Positions 1 through 11,399 of a stretch of DNA of 64,000 nt are shown piece by piece. Both the position numbers and the translations under genes were made by a program. The notes beneath the pieces were generated by a model that was not told the origin of the DNA, did no database searches, and saw nothing but the letters and a program-made list of their open reading frames with translations. The DNA is from Nelumbo lutea. Its lineage: Eukaryota; Streptophyta; Magnoliopsida; Proteales; Nelumbonaceae. The stretch is from the NCBI GenBank assembly GCA_022828595.1, contig JAKGHH010000006.1, positions 13,884,499 to 13,948,498 on the forward strand. Reading direction: 5' to 3'. Within the stretch, counting starts at the first letter, position 1. The number at the start of each line of letters is the position of its first letter.

Positions 1-247
1 ATCTCTAAAGTTTCATATTTTTCATATTAAACAAAAATAACTACAATAAATAAGAGTTAGTTTTATACTCATGGAACTATAAAAAAAATTATAGAAAAAA
101 TTAAATATATATATACCTAAACTATTATTAACTCATTAATAAATTCTATTAATTAGATCAATTGTCAATACTTTTAATAATTTAAAACCCATGTTATTTT
201 AAAAATAGACCCAAAAGACAAAATTGTTCTTCTATTCAGGTGGTACT

Positions 248-351
248 TAAGGCTTAGTTTGGAAGAAGTACAAATACAAATATGTAGAGTGCAAAACCTT
301 GTATTTTGTATTATTTTGTATGTATTTGTACTTCTCCCAAAATGACCCTAA
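248..351. mobile_element. PIF/Harbinger-like MITE, copy 1
   Basis: A short foldback element occupies 251-348. Its left end reads GGCTTAGTTTGGAAG and its right end is an imperfect reverse complement of it. It is flanked by TAA at 248-250 and 349-351. A 3-bp TWA duplication with GG-starting termini is the signature of PIF/Harbinger (Tourist-type) MITEs. It has no coding capacity. Related copies lie at 1436-1559 and 56358-56476. Confidence 0.7.
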
Positions 352-1432
352 GCAATTCAACCATCTAGGTCAAATGGGTTAAACCATAATGTTATAATTA
401 AATAAGAAATATATATATATATATATATATATTATTACTATCATCATCATAGGAATATAAAATAAAATTTCTAGAAATATTGGGGCATATATTATTACTA
501 TCTTCATCACCCAAAATTTCCACAAGCAAAGCATGTGTACAATTGCTACCTAGTAAGAATAAAGGTGGTAACCAATCAGCAAGGGTGGCAAATGGGCAGG
601 TTGGGTTCGGTGTGGGTTGATTATTGTTCGAGTAGCAACCCACCCATATTGATGTACTAACCCATTTTCATTCATATTTAATGCATGTTACTAGGTCACA
701 ACCCACCCTGACCCATCCATATTGACCCATTAATTCAAATTAAACACTATTCAACATTTTCTCAATTTCAAATTCTTTTTTATACAAAATTCAAATTCAG
801 TAACTAGGTCGGTCAAACCCGTATAACTGAATGTATAAGAGTTTATAGGGGATCAAGCTTCTATCCATTTTTGTTCTTCTTATGACTGACACGTGGTACA
901 TATATGTCGAGTCAACCCATATATCCAACAAGTTCCGAAAAACAAAAAAATGCTAAGAAATAAAAAAATGTAGAAAATTGTAGATGTTCTTTAAAAATTT
1001 CAAAAAATGCAAAATATGTAGAAAATATAGGAAAATTGCAAAATTCGATAAAATTTTTCAAAAAGTGTAGAAAATATTAAGGGAATTTTAGAATAGTTGT
1101 AGAAAATGACAAAACTTTTGTAGAAAAATGAAGATAATTTACAAAAAAAAAAAAGAATGCAAACAATTGTAGAAATAAGATAATTATACAAAAAAATACA
1201 AAAAATTGAAAAATGCAAAAAAGTTATTCCAATTAATTGGTTCTTAAATGCCATTAACAAAAATTATGTAGGTGCCATTTTTACCTGATTCTCAAATGCC
1301 AATTAATGCCTCTCTTTGTTGAACAATTGTGTCAAACTACAAGTTTTTAGATGCTGAAAATTAGTTCTTTATTCATGATGTATCACATCTCACTAAATCT
1401 CCCTCTTCTGTCCATATTTGTCCCTATAGAAA
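352..1432. other. AT-rich non-coding stretch
   Basis: No gene is visible here. The stretch holds an (AT)n run at about 410-433 and an A-rich section at about 940-1220 with repeated 'aaaatgtagaaaat' words. The open frames here are low-complexity Phe/Ile/Tyr translations of that A-rich section and are not credible genes. Confidence 0.6.
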
Positions 1433-1562
1433 TAAGGCTTAGTTTGGAAGCATTACAAATGCAAATATGTACAGTGTAAATACATACAAAATAATATAAA
1501 ATATAAGGTTTTGTACTCTACATATTTGCATTTAATTTGTACTCCTTTCAAACTCAGCCTAA
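1433..1562. mobile_element. PIF/Harbinger-like MITE, copy 2
   Basis: A 124-bp foldback at 1436-1559 begins GGCTTAGTTTGGAAG and ends CTTTCAAACTCAGCC. It is flanked by TAA on both sides (1433-1435 and 1560-1562). Its terminal inverted repeat continues inward as 'tacaaatgcaaatatgta'. It belongs to the same family as the copies at 251 and 56358. Confidence 0.8.
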
Positions 1563-1855
1563 GAAAAAAAAACCACAAACTTCAATCTATGATTGAGATG
1601 TTGTAAAGAATGAAACTTTCGAGCAACTACCTTGGTTGAGAGCAATAATGGTGAAAGGGTTGTGGTTGCAAACAAACCTTTGTGGCTACCCTCACTAACT
1701 CCATTTGAAACCTTCAATTGTTCCACTTCCCATAATGAATCTTTGCTTGAAAGCTAAAACCCTAACTTTGTTAAGAAGGGAGACTTAATGATTTTAGTTG
1801 AAGCTTCCTTGTTCTTTAATAGTGGAGAGGTGGAGCATGATTGCATAAGGGACCC

Positions 1856-1900
<45 letters not shown>

Positions 1901-2404
1901 CCTTCTTCCTTGTTTTGTACATGTGTAGAGTTTAGAGGCAAAACATGATAGACTCCAGAGAGAGTTTGTGTTCTACTATCTTGAAGGAGGAGGAGAATAA
2001 AATAGGTGGGTATATGTGATTTCCCCTCGACCCTAGGAATTGACCCAATGGGTATCCTTGACTTAAGTTCACTTGACCCTTTTTTCTCCTAACCCTAATT
2101 GGTTACTTGACCCATATTGGTTGGAAAATAAAATAGGTGGGTATATGTGATTTTCAAATGGGTGGATCAAAATTGCTAGCCCTACCAATCAAATGCTATT
2201 TATCCAAATTCATGGGAGGGGAATTTGATTGGTTAAAGCTCTTCCATTATCATGTCTTTTTAGTAACAAATATCTTTTCCATAAGAAAGAGTCTTAGGGC
2301 CCATTTGGGAAGACTTTAGTTTTGATTAATTTGCTTTCATTGATATGCTTTGAAGAAGTTACTAAAGATAGCTTCATCGAAAAGTCACTTTCTTGACTCA
2401 CAAA
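1563..2404. other. Non-coding DNA with (GA)n microsatellite
   Basis: No gene was recognised. A perfect (AG)n run spans about 1857-1896. The short plus-strand frame at 2137-2319 has no recognisable similarity and I do not treat it as a gene. Confidence 0.5.
1857..1896. repeat. (AG)n microsatellite
   Basis: About 20 uninterrupted AG units. Confidence 0.95.
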
Positions 2405-2728
2405 AAGTGTATTTAGGCAAATATCTTATCAAATTCATCCTTATCTAATGCACAGTATAAACAGTTTAGGACCCTTGCATTCAAAGATATTTTATCATTT
2501 TGTTCCTTTGTCCGTTCTAAGGATTCTTTCTTTACAATTTCATCTTCTACCCTTTTGATTGGTTTGTATAGTCCAATGTCTGTCTATTACTTTTTAGAGA
2601 TCATAATCCACAAATATGAGATAAGTTCTCAATCTGGCTTTTTGGTAGTCAAAATCTTTTCCATTGAAGAATGGAGGTTTGGAAATGGACTATTGTTTTG
2701 AATGGAAGATATTATCTTGGGAGGCCAT
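2405..2728 (-). pseudogene. Ty1/copia gag remnant
   Basis: Reading the minus strand from the ATG at 2728 gives a decayed Ty1/copia Gag (UBN2-type) N-terminus. It has the family hallmark of a 'PPFFNGKDFDYQKARLR' block followed by 'TYLIFVDYDL', then, after stops and shifts, 'LNCLYCALDKDEFDKI' at about 2420-2500. In-frame stops interrupt it, so it cannot make Gag. It sits just downstream, on the minus strand, of a primer binding site (2776-2785) and an LTR end (2788), which is the correct order for a copia element. Gag would form the virus-like particle. The identification rests on the order of conserved blocks and is fairly secure. Confidence 0.7.
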
Positions 2729-2775
2729 AGTATCACTTATATTAGTTGTCAAGTTGATTCAGCTAGTGAAGCTAT

Positions 2776-2785
2776 TCTGATACCA
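2776..2785 (-). promoter_or_regulatory. tRNA-iMet-type primer binding site (minus)
   Basis: On the minus strand the LTR end at 2788 is followed two bases later by TGGTATCAGA. This matches the start of the initiator-Met primer binding site used by most plant copia elements. It fixes both the orientation and the LTR end. Confidence 0.75.
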
Positions 2786-2787
2786 CT

Positions 2788-3805
2788 TGTTGCCAACCCA
2801 ACAGGGAAGTGAATTAGTTGTTTAAAAACATTTTCCCCCTTTCTATTACCTAAAGCCTTCTAATGAGTATGAACATAATAACAATAAAAATGAAGCTTGT
2901 GTGTGCTATGTGAATGTAGTGCAATAAAATGCAATAAAACAAATAATTATAAACAAGAAAACAAAGATGGAAGAAAATGTTAAATAGATAAATAGTTTTT
3001 ATAAAGGTTTGGCCAATTCCAGCCTATGTCCTCTACTTAGGACCTTCTTGAGATTTCCACTAAACTAACCTAATTAGCTTCCCAAGTGCTAGTCAAACCT
3101 TTACAACCCTACAGAACTTTCGGGTTCTTATCAACTCTACTGTTAACAATTGGAACACTTACAGATTACAAATGATGTAGCAGTGAAAGCACAAATACAA
3201 GTAAAAACCTCTTACTAGGTAGATATAAACATGTACAAATCAAGATAATATCAACAACAAGAGGATGCAAAACAATAATAAGTTGGCATAAGACATTCTC
3301 CAATTTTGATGAGAAATATATAAGCCACAAGGGCTACTCAGTTTTTCTCACTTTAACTAATTAAGCTTAAAGAACTCTTATTCTCTTGATAACTCTTGCT
3401 CACAAAATGCTGTCAATATAGTAGATATAATTCTTTTTAAGTTCTTGTTCAATCTTAGCTCTCAAACATCATTTTATAGATGTTGAGACTAAGTGACCAT
3501 TGTAGATATGATGGAAATGACCATACTTATATGTAAATGTTTTAGATCAACCTCTCAATGAGTAGAAGCCTTACCAAAATAAGAAACTAGTTGTTGAGCC
3601 TTCAAATGATCATTTTTCATTGCAAGAAATCAATTGATAACTTTTATTGGTTGACTATCACTTAGGGGAGGGAATCTATTTTCTATGGTAGTCGACCAAC
3701 CCCTCATATTAGTTAACTAGCAAGTTATGCCAACACTCGGTTGTCAAAGGTAGTCAACTCATGGATAGTGACAATTTATTTCATGCCTTAGCTGTCAAAG
3801 GTAGT
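2788..3805 (-). mobile_element. Copia LTR, minus strand, first part (split by later insertion)
   Basis: This is LTR sequence ending (minus sense) at 2788 beside the primer site. On the plus strand it is broken after GTAGT at 3801-3805 by a gypsy-type LTR and resumes at 23588. It contains repeated arms of a GTAGTCGACTAC-like palindrome (for example near 3715-3760 and 3795-3805) and an AT-rich minus-strand TATA-like site near 3475. There is no gene here. Confidence 0.6.
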
Positions 3806-4724
3806 TGTCAGCACCCGATTTTTGTTCGGTCCATTGCCTGAATCCCAATTCACCCCAAATTCCCGATAAAACCCTTCTGATCCTTCTAAAACACCTAAAA
3901 ATCCAAGAAACCCGAATTTCACCCCGAAAGCCCTCAAATCTGCCGTTAAACCTGCCTGATACCAATCTGATAGCCCTTGATAAATCCCTATCTACACTTT
4001 TACCCTCAGATTAGATACCACCATTAGACTGAAGATCTCTGAAAACAACTACCCATAAAATTTCAGCTCAAAATTCCTTCATTTACCTCTTCATCAAGTG
4101 AAGATTCCATTCTAACGCCTTTTGTTAGCCTACTTGAAACCTATATTCGCTTGATCTTAACATATCCAAACCGATCAAACCACACCATTAAACTCTAGAT
4201 ACATCAAAACACCCGCCCATAAAGTTTTAACCCCAAGTTTCCCCATTTACCCTTTCATCAAACTAAGATTCCATTCTAGATCCCCTCATTGACCCAAGTT
4301 CCTATGATCTTGTCCCCTTGAACCAATCAAACATCACTATCAGATCCCAGACATCACTAAATACCCACTTGTAAAATTTCATCCTAAAATACCCCTGTTT
4401 TCCCCTCGATCACATACAAATTTTATTTCAAGGCTTCAGATTGACCAAATCAAACCCTTTTCCAGATCTGCATGATTAGGGCCAATTTGGCCCTCTCCAA
4501 CACCATCAAACAACTCAGAATATCCGAAAACCCTCTCTTACCAAATTTTGACAAAAAATACCCCTGTTTACCCACCCATCTAAAAAGATTTCGTTTTGGC
4601 CAATCTCATTAACTGATATACACAAAATCCCTCTTTGTGGTCAGACCCATCTTAACCCTATGGTCTTTGACCCCAAAAATCCCAACCATCCATTAAGGAA
4701 CCCATGAACCCAATTTGACCCCAT

Positions 4725-5592
4725 TTTTCCAAAATTACCAAAAGGCCCTTCAAATGCCCCAAAATTATGAAAATGTCATTATCCCTCCATATAAATATAA
4801 CCTAACTATCTCTTTCGCCCTAATTGGAAATTAGGCAGTGTTGATCTTCTTCTCATGACAAACCCAAACCATTGGTGCCTGACTCTCCTTCTTCTCTCTT
4901 TCTCCCCCCTCTCTCCCCCTTCTTCTTCTCCTAGTTTTCGTTAATCCTTCAAAAACTTACTGTTCATTACTGTTCATCCTCTTCGAATGAGAAAACCAGA
5001 GCAGTAGCATTCTCCCTTATCCCAGTGAATCTCCAGCCATTGGCAGGACTCTCATTTTTTACTAGATCTAGCGATAGATTCATCGTCTTTAGTGTCGTTT
5101 CCCCTCTCCTATCCATTTCTTAGTGTCTGTTGAAGTTGTTGCTAGTCCATTCATGCATGGAAGGAGGAGTCAGACTCGACTGTTTCACCCTTGCACACTT
5201 TAGTCCTTGATCCATATCAGTGGAACACACCAAACTCACCTAGATTTCCCATTTGCAACGTCAAACAATCGATCAAGATATCATTTAGGTAAATCTGAAC
5301 CATTCATTTTTGTTTACAACGAGGATTTGAGATTGGGGATGAAAGTTGATGGAGTCGGTGCCATCAAAATCACTTCCATAAATTTTGATCCCTGATCCAG
5401 ACTAATCGGTTTTCCAAAATTACCAAAATGCCCTTCAAAACCCCCAAAATTACAAAAATTCATTTTCCCTCCATATAAATATAAGCTAGCTATCTCATTC
5501 TCCCTAATTGGAAATTAGGCACTATTCATCTTCTTCTCATCACAAACCCAAGCCAGCGGTGCCCGATTCTCCCTCTTCTCTCTTTCTCCCCC
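4725..5592 (+). repeat. Duplicated LTR promoter cassette
   Basis: The block at 4725-4920 recurs at 5405-5592. Each copy has 'ccaaaattaccaaaa', a TATA motif (ccatataaatataa, near 4787-4800 and 5471-5484), 'ctaattggaaattaggca' and a CT-rich tract. The spacing is about 680 bp. The order TATA, short spacer, pyrimidine-rich leader is typical of an LTR U3/R junction. Confidence 0.7.
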
Positions 5593-5595
5593 ACC

Positions 5596-5915
5596 TCACA
5601 CACCATAGTTTTCAAGGCTCAAAGGCGAGGCTAGGCGACTGGGGGGCACCTAGTCGCCTAGTCACCCAGGTGATAGATTTTTTATGTTAAAAACATAAAT
5701 CCTAGGGTAGTTCCCTAGGTACCATAACCATATTTCTTTAACAATTATTCATGATTTTCATAAGAAAAGTATAAATTTCATATTAAAGTATTGAAAATCA
5801 ACATATTCATGAGAAGAAGAGGAAGAAGGAAAATAAAATTCAAAAAATATAGGGGCTGAACCCTTATTTTTGTTATAGGAAAAGAAGAAAATAAAAAGTA
5901 TTGGTAGTAGTAGTG

Positions 5916-5946
<31 letters not shown>

Positions 5947-6306
5947 AAGAAGAAGAAGAAGAAGAAGAAGAAGAAGAAGAAGAATATGTGGAAGAGGAAA
6001 ATGTGCTGATTAGATAAAATTTTTAGTTCTTCCTTACTTATTGGTTCAGGTTTTTTAAGCCTTTGAGGGTTCAATACAGCATTTAGCAATGTTTGTGTTG
6101 ATTAAACCCTAATATATAAGAAAATAATAAAATGGAATTAGTATATAAACACACAAAATGATTATTTTAGTTTAATAATGTCTATTTTATAATTATAATC
6201 TCAAAAAAGAATGAATAAAAAAGTTTTTTATAGTAGGAAGTAGAAAACTGTTAGATGATTAGGCGAGGCAAGCCTCAAAGGGCGCCTTGTCGCCTTGACA
6301 ACTATG

Positions 6307-6314
<8 letters not shown>
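5596..6314. mobile_element. Non-autonomous TIR transposon (hAT- or MULE-like)
   Basis: Element 5604-6306 has termini CATAGTTTTCAAGGC (left) and the reverse complement of CATAGTTGTCAAGGC (right); similarity extends about 24 bp. The 8-bp TCACACAC lies on both sides (5596-5603 and 6307-6314). An 8-bp duplication suits hAT and is near the 9-bp Mutator size. The target is a CA microsatellite, so the duplication could be partly fortuitous. Inside are GTA and GAA microsatellites and no gene; the minus-strand frame at 5778-6089 is a microsatellite translation. Confidence 0.65.
5903..5985. repeat. (GTA)n and (GAA)n microsatellites
   Basis: A GTA/GTR run (about 5905-5943) is followed at once by a GAA run (about 5947-5983). 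Confidence 0.9.
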
Positions 6315-6342
<28 letters not shown>

Positions 6343-6359
6343 ACACACACACACACACA
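6307..6359. repeat. (CA)n microsatellite
   Basis: A CA run with one TA interruption, directly abutting the right end of the TIR element at 6306. Confidence 0.95.
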
Positions 6360-7038
6360 ACTATGCCACAAAGTTTTTTATGAACCGAGACTACTTTTTT
6401 CCTGTATTTTTGCTATTTATAGGTTGTAGCTTGGGGTTTTGTATGAAATGACATGAAAATTGAAAATAAAAAAGAAATGGGGAAATCATTATGATTGGTA
6501 CAGATTTTCTAACATTTGTTTTGATAATAAATAATTATGTGAATATTTTAATCAAATATCAAGATACAAATCTAATGAAAAAGGGATAAAGAATTAAACA
6601 ATGAAAGGAGTTATACGCATTTGCCTAAAAATAGGCCTCATGGTAAGGGCTAGGATTGTAGGCCTACAAAACTTGGTAGGTCATACCATTGTCTTGTGAT
6701 GTCTTAGAAAAAGTACTTTACAAAACATATCACATGTGAAAAAGAATTGACTTTTCTTTTAAACGGCTATAGCACATTATGTATCCCATTGTATACAATC
6801 GTTTGGGTTGACTTTACTCGGTTTGTAAATTCAAAAACCATGACCCAAACCAATCAGTTGGTTTATTTATGTCTTTAAAGCGAGGCTCACCGGAAAGTTT
6901 ACAAAACCGATCAACTCAGATCAAGTTGGGTTGGGTTGGTCAGTTTGATCGATTTGGCCCAATTCGTGAACAACCCTGAAAATCACTCCCGTAAATTTTC
7001 ATCCCTGATCCAATCTAACTTGAGTTCTGTTATATTGT

Positions 7039-8143
7039 TTTTTTAATGAATGAACATAATTTATTAAACCAGAAATATGAGGCAATACAGGAGACCCAAG
7101 AGGAGGCACGAGTTGTTACCTCTTCTAGCAAGTATTATATCAAATTAAAAAACAGAAATAGCCAGAAATAAAATTATAGAGCAGCCGAAAATAAATGTTC
7201 CCTTGAAGGCCCTTGCTTATCTAACCCATCCACTAAGGTATTTGCTGATCTTCCCACCCAAAGAGATGTAACAATCATGTTTCTTATGAGCCAGTTGACT
7301 TTTCTTTAACAGGTGTCTATGTCGCCACATAGCTGAAGCTGGGTTTGTCAGCCATCCCACAACAATCTAAGAGTCCCCTTCAACTACGAAGTGCTGAACT
7401 CCTAATTGTTTTGCAATTTGAATATCTTGTACTGCCGCTAACATCTTAGCTCTATTGGAGTCTCCTATTGCCATGGGGCCTAAAAACAATTGTAAGATGT
7501 TGCTCTCTTTATCTCTCAACACCCCTCCTATCCCCGATAGGCTTGGGTTTCCTTGGCTGCTTCCATCAAAGTTCAGTTTTGCCTATCCTTCAGGCGGAGG
7601 CATCCACACTGCAGATTCCTTGTCCTTCCTTGTATGGCTGTTAGCCATCGCTATCCAGCTTCTCCAAATATCATCAAAGGAGAATGTATGAAATAAGTCC
7701 ATAGTTCTTAACTAATGAATGGCCCTAGTCAAGATATGGTCCTCAACAGCCTAAATGCTTCTTTCCTTCTCCGTTAATACCCTTGCATTCCTTTCTTCCC
7801 AGATTGTCCACAAGGCGGCTGCTCTAATACATCTCCACATCATTTTTCCTTTTTCATAGGCTACACAAAAAAGGAAGGATCGAACAACTAACTTAAGTTT
7901 GTGGACAGATTCCACTTGCACCCAAACAAAGAAAAATCCAACTCCAAATAGCACTAGAAAAGGAACAAGATACAAGTGAGAGCAATCCTCACCACTAGCC
8001 CTGCAAAGTACACACCAGTTAAGGGACAAACACAAGGAAGGCCTTTTCTTCTACAAGTAGTCCAAGGTATTAATCTTCTATAAAGCACCTCCCAGTAGAA
8101 AATAATAATTTTAGGTGGAACCGGTCTAGACCATATCTCCTTG
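7039..8143 (-). pseudogene. LINE (non-LTR retrotransposon) 3' part: zinc-binding RT end and RNase H
   Basis: The minus strand encodes the C-terminal part of a plant LINE polyprotein. At 7751-8035 lies a zf-RVT-like segment ('CVLCRASGEDCSHLYL', then 'WTIWEERNA'). At about 7310-7630 lies a plant RNase H with the first catalytic Asp in an 'LNFDGS' motif and a later 'GDS' Asp. The usual acidic residue between them reads Lys, and stops interrupt the frame. A T-run at 7038-7045 would be the minus-strand poly(A) tail. A Tat element inserted at 8143/22001 separates it from its upstream part. It is non-functional. Confidence 0.8.
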
Positions 8144-9017
8144 TGTAGGTATGTAGCATTTTTTCAAACCATTAGAGAACATCCAACATCAAGATTAACA
8201 CTGTAAAGATGCGTGCAAACAACCCACAGTCAATCCCCATGCTATGATGAATCTGCAATACACCGTCAACCCTGTGATGAACTCACAAAGCGTATCGTAA
8301 AACTGCGATAAACTCGCAATCCACCGGGCCTACTCGATTCCCAAACCAAGGGAAACCATAATCGAACCCATCCAATGGCCTCAAGCCTACTCGAGCGTGC
8401 GATAAACCCATGCCCACTAGAGTGTGCGGTAAACCAACGGCTCACAAACCCACACGTAACCCAGATCAAGAGAAATCCAAGCCGAGCCCATGGTGAGGCC
8501 CATGTGCACCTGAAGGAATGTGGAACCTATGATGGCAAAATATGTGACGAAGTGCCATGTGGAGTCAGCAATGTGGCGCTCGCCTAGCGGTGATGTCGTT
8601 ATTGCCACATCAATTAAGTTAAACCGCGTAAAAGGAAGTAGCACACATGAGTAATGAGCAATCTTGAGGAGAAGGAAAGCCAATCCTCGAGAAGATACTC
8701 ATGAGACACATGGTGATACCCCAGTAGCACACCTAATAATTGACATTGATCCAATATTCCCTTTCCCAATACGGTGCAAATACCCTTATCGCCTACCTTT
8801 CAGGATCTCGGGATCTCCCCCTATAAATAGAGGTCCTCTTCGTATTGAAAGGGATTCAATCCTTAACATTTTTGGCACCTAGCACTCCCGAGTGCTCCCT
8901 CTCTCTCCAATTCCCCATCTTCACACCCTTAATCCCAAAAAACTCATTTCCCTACTCATAGGCCTCTCTTTGTCTTTCAAAGAAACCACTCCCTAACCAA
9001 GCCTTACCCCACCTATA
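8144..9017 (+). repeat. Tat-1 5' LTR
   Basis: 874 bp, homologous along its length to 21190-22000. A TATA box (tataaatag) lies at 8822-8830 before a CT-rich leader. It retains about 60 bp near 8552-8612 that the 3' LTR lacks. Short frames inside it are not genes. Confidence 0.92.
8822..8830 (+). promoter_or_regulatory. Tat-1 LTR TATA box
   Basis: TATAAATAG sits in a conserved position in the 5' LTR. The 3' LTR carries the weakened CATAAATAG at about 21807-21815. It would have set the start of genomic RNA. Confidence 0.7.
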
Positions 9018-9025
9018 GTAGAATC

Positions 9026-9043
9026 TTTGGTTCTGTCTTTGAT
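9026..9043 (+). promoter_or_regulatory. Degenerate Tat-type primer binding site
   Basis: TTTGGTTCTGTCTTTG lies 8 bases after the 5' LTR end. It resembles the TTTGGCGCCGTCTGTGG site known in Tat elements and the clearer site at 33815 in Tat-2. It is decayed, so the call is tentative. Confidence 0.45.
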
Positions 9044-9101
9044 CATAGAGAATGGTCTTAAGAGAATCAACCTCACCACAATCCCTAAAGAGCAGAACAA
9101 T

Positions 9102-10490
9102 GCCCCAGAAAACACCAACCTCGGGGGTAGAAAACCAGCCTAAAATAGAGATGCCTATCTAGGTTGACGTTGAGATACTCTTAAACAAAGTCTATGGTTC
9201 GAGGCACTCTTCGAAAGCAGATTCAAGAAACTTGAGCAAAGTCAGGAGGAAACACGGAGCGCCCTCCAAATCTTACTCAACTGTTTGGCCCAAGCTGAAT
9301 AGACACCCGTCGCCACTCTTACCGGTGTTCCTAATCCTAATCCCAATCCCAACCGTCATGCCTCCAACCCGACTCCAACCTAGACGGGCCAGCAGGGCCA
9401 ACTCGACCCCAACCCAGATGGGCCATCAACACGTCCATCAATCCCATGCCTTTTCCTATGTTGACCCAACGGTAGAGGTCCTTCGCAACCAAGATGAATT
9501 GAGAGAATATGTCGAGGACTCAACTGTCCTGCAAAAACCCTACTCCTACTACATCCTATACAAGCCTTACCCCGCCGGGTACACCCCTCCCCAATAGTGG
9601 CCACAATATGATGGTTAGAGAGGCATCCCGTAGAAGAACATCCGCAAGTTCGAGGACATCCTCAGTGCATTTGCCCTTGATGGGGATCTTAAGGTATAGG
9701 AATTCTCAATGTCATTAACTGGCCTGGCATACATGGTTCATGAGCCTCACCCTCGGGAGCATTGACTCATGGGGTGAACTAGCCAAGAGGTTCCTATTAA
9801 AGTGGTTCACCCTAGAGAGGAAGTTAACAATGGATAACCTACGGAACACGGAGCAGGGTCCAGGGGAAGATCTTCTGGCCTATGTTATGAGGTTTCAAAA
9901 GCTTACACACTATGTCTTTTACGAGCACGCCACCGAAAAGAGCTTCATCGAGTAGTGCGTATAGGGCATGGGCCCTACCTTCAGAATCGGCATTGAGAAC
10001 ATTGAAGTTGAAACCTTTACCCAACTTTGGGAGTACGTGGAGAAGGCAACATGAACCATCAAGTACACCTCTCTATACAACAGAAACGACGCATATGCAA
10101 TTAACAGAAAGCCCTGACATAGCGGAGGAATTAGACAAGGGCCATACCAACGTGATAATCCCCAAGCAAAAAGAAGCATACCTCCCCTCTTCTCTGCACA
10201 AGGGAGGAGGTAATCATGATAATGAATAAGCTAGTTGAGGACAGAGTCATAAGCCTGCCGCCAGCACCACCTAGAGTAGACCTAGAAAAAGACAAGCGCG
10301 ACGGAAGGTGGTGCAACTTCCATCAGACACCACTTCATGATCTAATGGACTGTTTCACTCTACGAAGGTTGTTCGTACAAAAGGTAAATCTGGACTAGTT
10401 CGTTAAAAAGGATCTAGCATGCGTGGAAACTGACCCCCTCCCAGCCCATACCTTGGGAGGAAGCATTAACGTGGTTAGAGCAATCAGTCA
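9102..10490 (+). pseudogene. Tat-1 gag (broken)
   Basis: Several frames together encode a Ty3/gypsy Gag. There is an N-terminal 'KKLEQSQEETRSALQ' helix-like block (about 9215-9265). The Retrotrans_gag core at about 9710-9955 reads '..YTWFMSLTLGSIDSW' and continues to 'RFQKLTHYVFYEHA'. A C-terminal 'WCNFHQTPLHDLMDCFTLR' block lies at about 10310-10370. Stops and frameshifts occur throughout, so no Gag can be made. It would have formed the particle core and packaged element RNA. It lies directly upstream of the protease. Confidence 0.8.
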
Positions 10491-10575
10491 GTAATAGTCC
10501 GATGCTTTGATACAAGAATTATAACAAAGTGAAGAACTGCAACAGTACATCACCAAGAAAGGGGCCTACATGACA

Positions 10576-11367
10576 ACGTAGAAGCTGGCCATCAGAGCGT
10601 TGGCAAAAATCTTTCGGTACCTGTTACAGCCTTACAATCATGATCGTAGCAGCATGGAGTTCACAACAGAGGACATGTTAGCCATTGACCCCCAGCATAA
10701 TAGACTCCTATACATCATGGTAAAAATAGGGGGTTTCGATTTGAGAAGATCGATGGTTGACTTGGGAAGCTCTGCCAACCTCATTTCCATCCATACGCTA
10801 GAGCTGATGAACGTTCGGAAGGAAGATATCAAGGGGATGCCACTGGAAGTAACAGACTTCAACAGGAACCCATCCACCATTGAAGGATCCATCGAGCTTC
10901 AAGTAGCAATCAGCCCATTCAGCATCATGCAAGAGTTCCAGATCTCGGGAAGGACTTCTTTTTATGCCCTCTTGGGGCACCCATTAATACACAACTTGGC
11001 CTTCATCCCCTCGACATACCATCAATGCATCAAAGCTAGATACCAAGGGTGATTGATAAGGATTCCGACCACTAGGGACCCCTTCGACAAGTTTGAGACA
11101 CACTTACAGGACGCCATCTACTTCACGGAATTGGCAGACGACGGTGAGACGCGGATGGCCAAGGTCGATGGAACAAAGCTGCCTCATCCGCCAGACAACA
11201 AGCCTGCGGTGACCACTGAATGCAAAAAGAGGAGCAGATGTGTCCGAGTAATGGGGAACAATGGGCAGGACTACTACACTATCGTCGAGGACTACGAGGA
11301 TGGTGAACTACCTGAACCAAGAAAGCCATCCCTAAGGTATGATTTCATTATAATTTATCTTATCTAG
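10576..11367 (+). pseudogene. Tat-1 aspartic protease region
   Basis: The longest frame (10600-11052, 150 aa) is a retroviral-type aspartic protease. Its active-site loop reads 'SMVDLGSSANLIS', where the family has D-T/S-G, so Leu replaces the key Thr/Ser. A later 'YALLGHPLIHNLAF' block matches the second conserved strand. After a stop the same region continues at 11053-11367 as the acidic linker before RT. The protease would cleave Gag-Pol inside the particle. The altered catalytic loop and the stop argue that it is dead. Confidence 0.85.
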
Positions 11368-11399
11368 CATAGCTTTATCGTAGCATGTGCCGATAGTAA

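Larger units (their letters stand above)
3806..7038 (+). mobile_element. Gypsy-type solo LTR (TGTCAG family), first part
   Basis: The LTR starts TGTCAGCACCCG at 3806, directly after GTAGT (3801-3805). Its other end is at 23587, where GTAGT recurs (23588-23592). No gag-pol belonging to it is seen, so it is best read as a solo LTR. It is CT-rich with two near-identical TATA cassettes (4725-4920 and 5405-5592), which suggests an internal duplication. Relatives on the minus strand end at 55865 and 62609. It was later invaded by a TIR element at 5604 and a LINE at 7039. Confidence 0.75.

Noticed and set aside
5778..6089. 103-codon minus-strand frame rich in Phe and Tyr
   Set aside because: It is a translation of GAA and GTA microsatellites inside a TIR element.
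8266..8882. Overlapping short frames on both strands
   Set aside because: They lie inside the Tat-1 5' LTR and are disrupted in its 3' partner.
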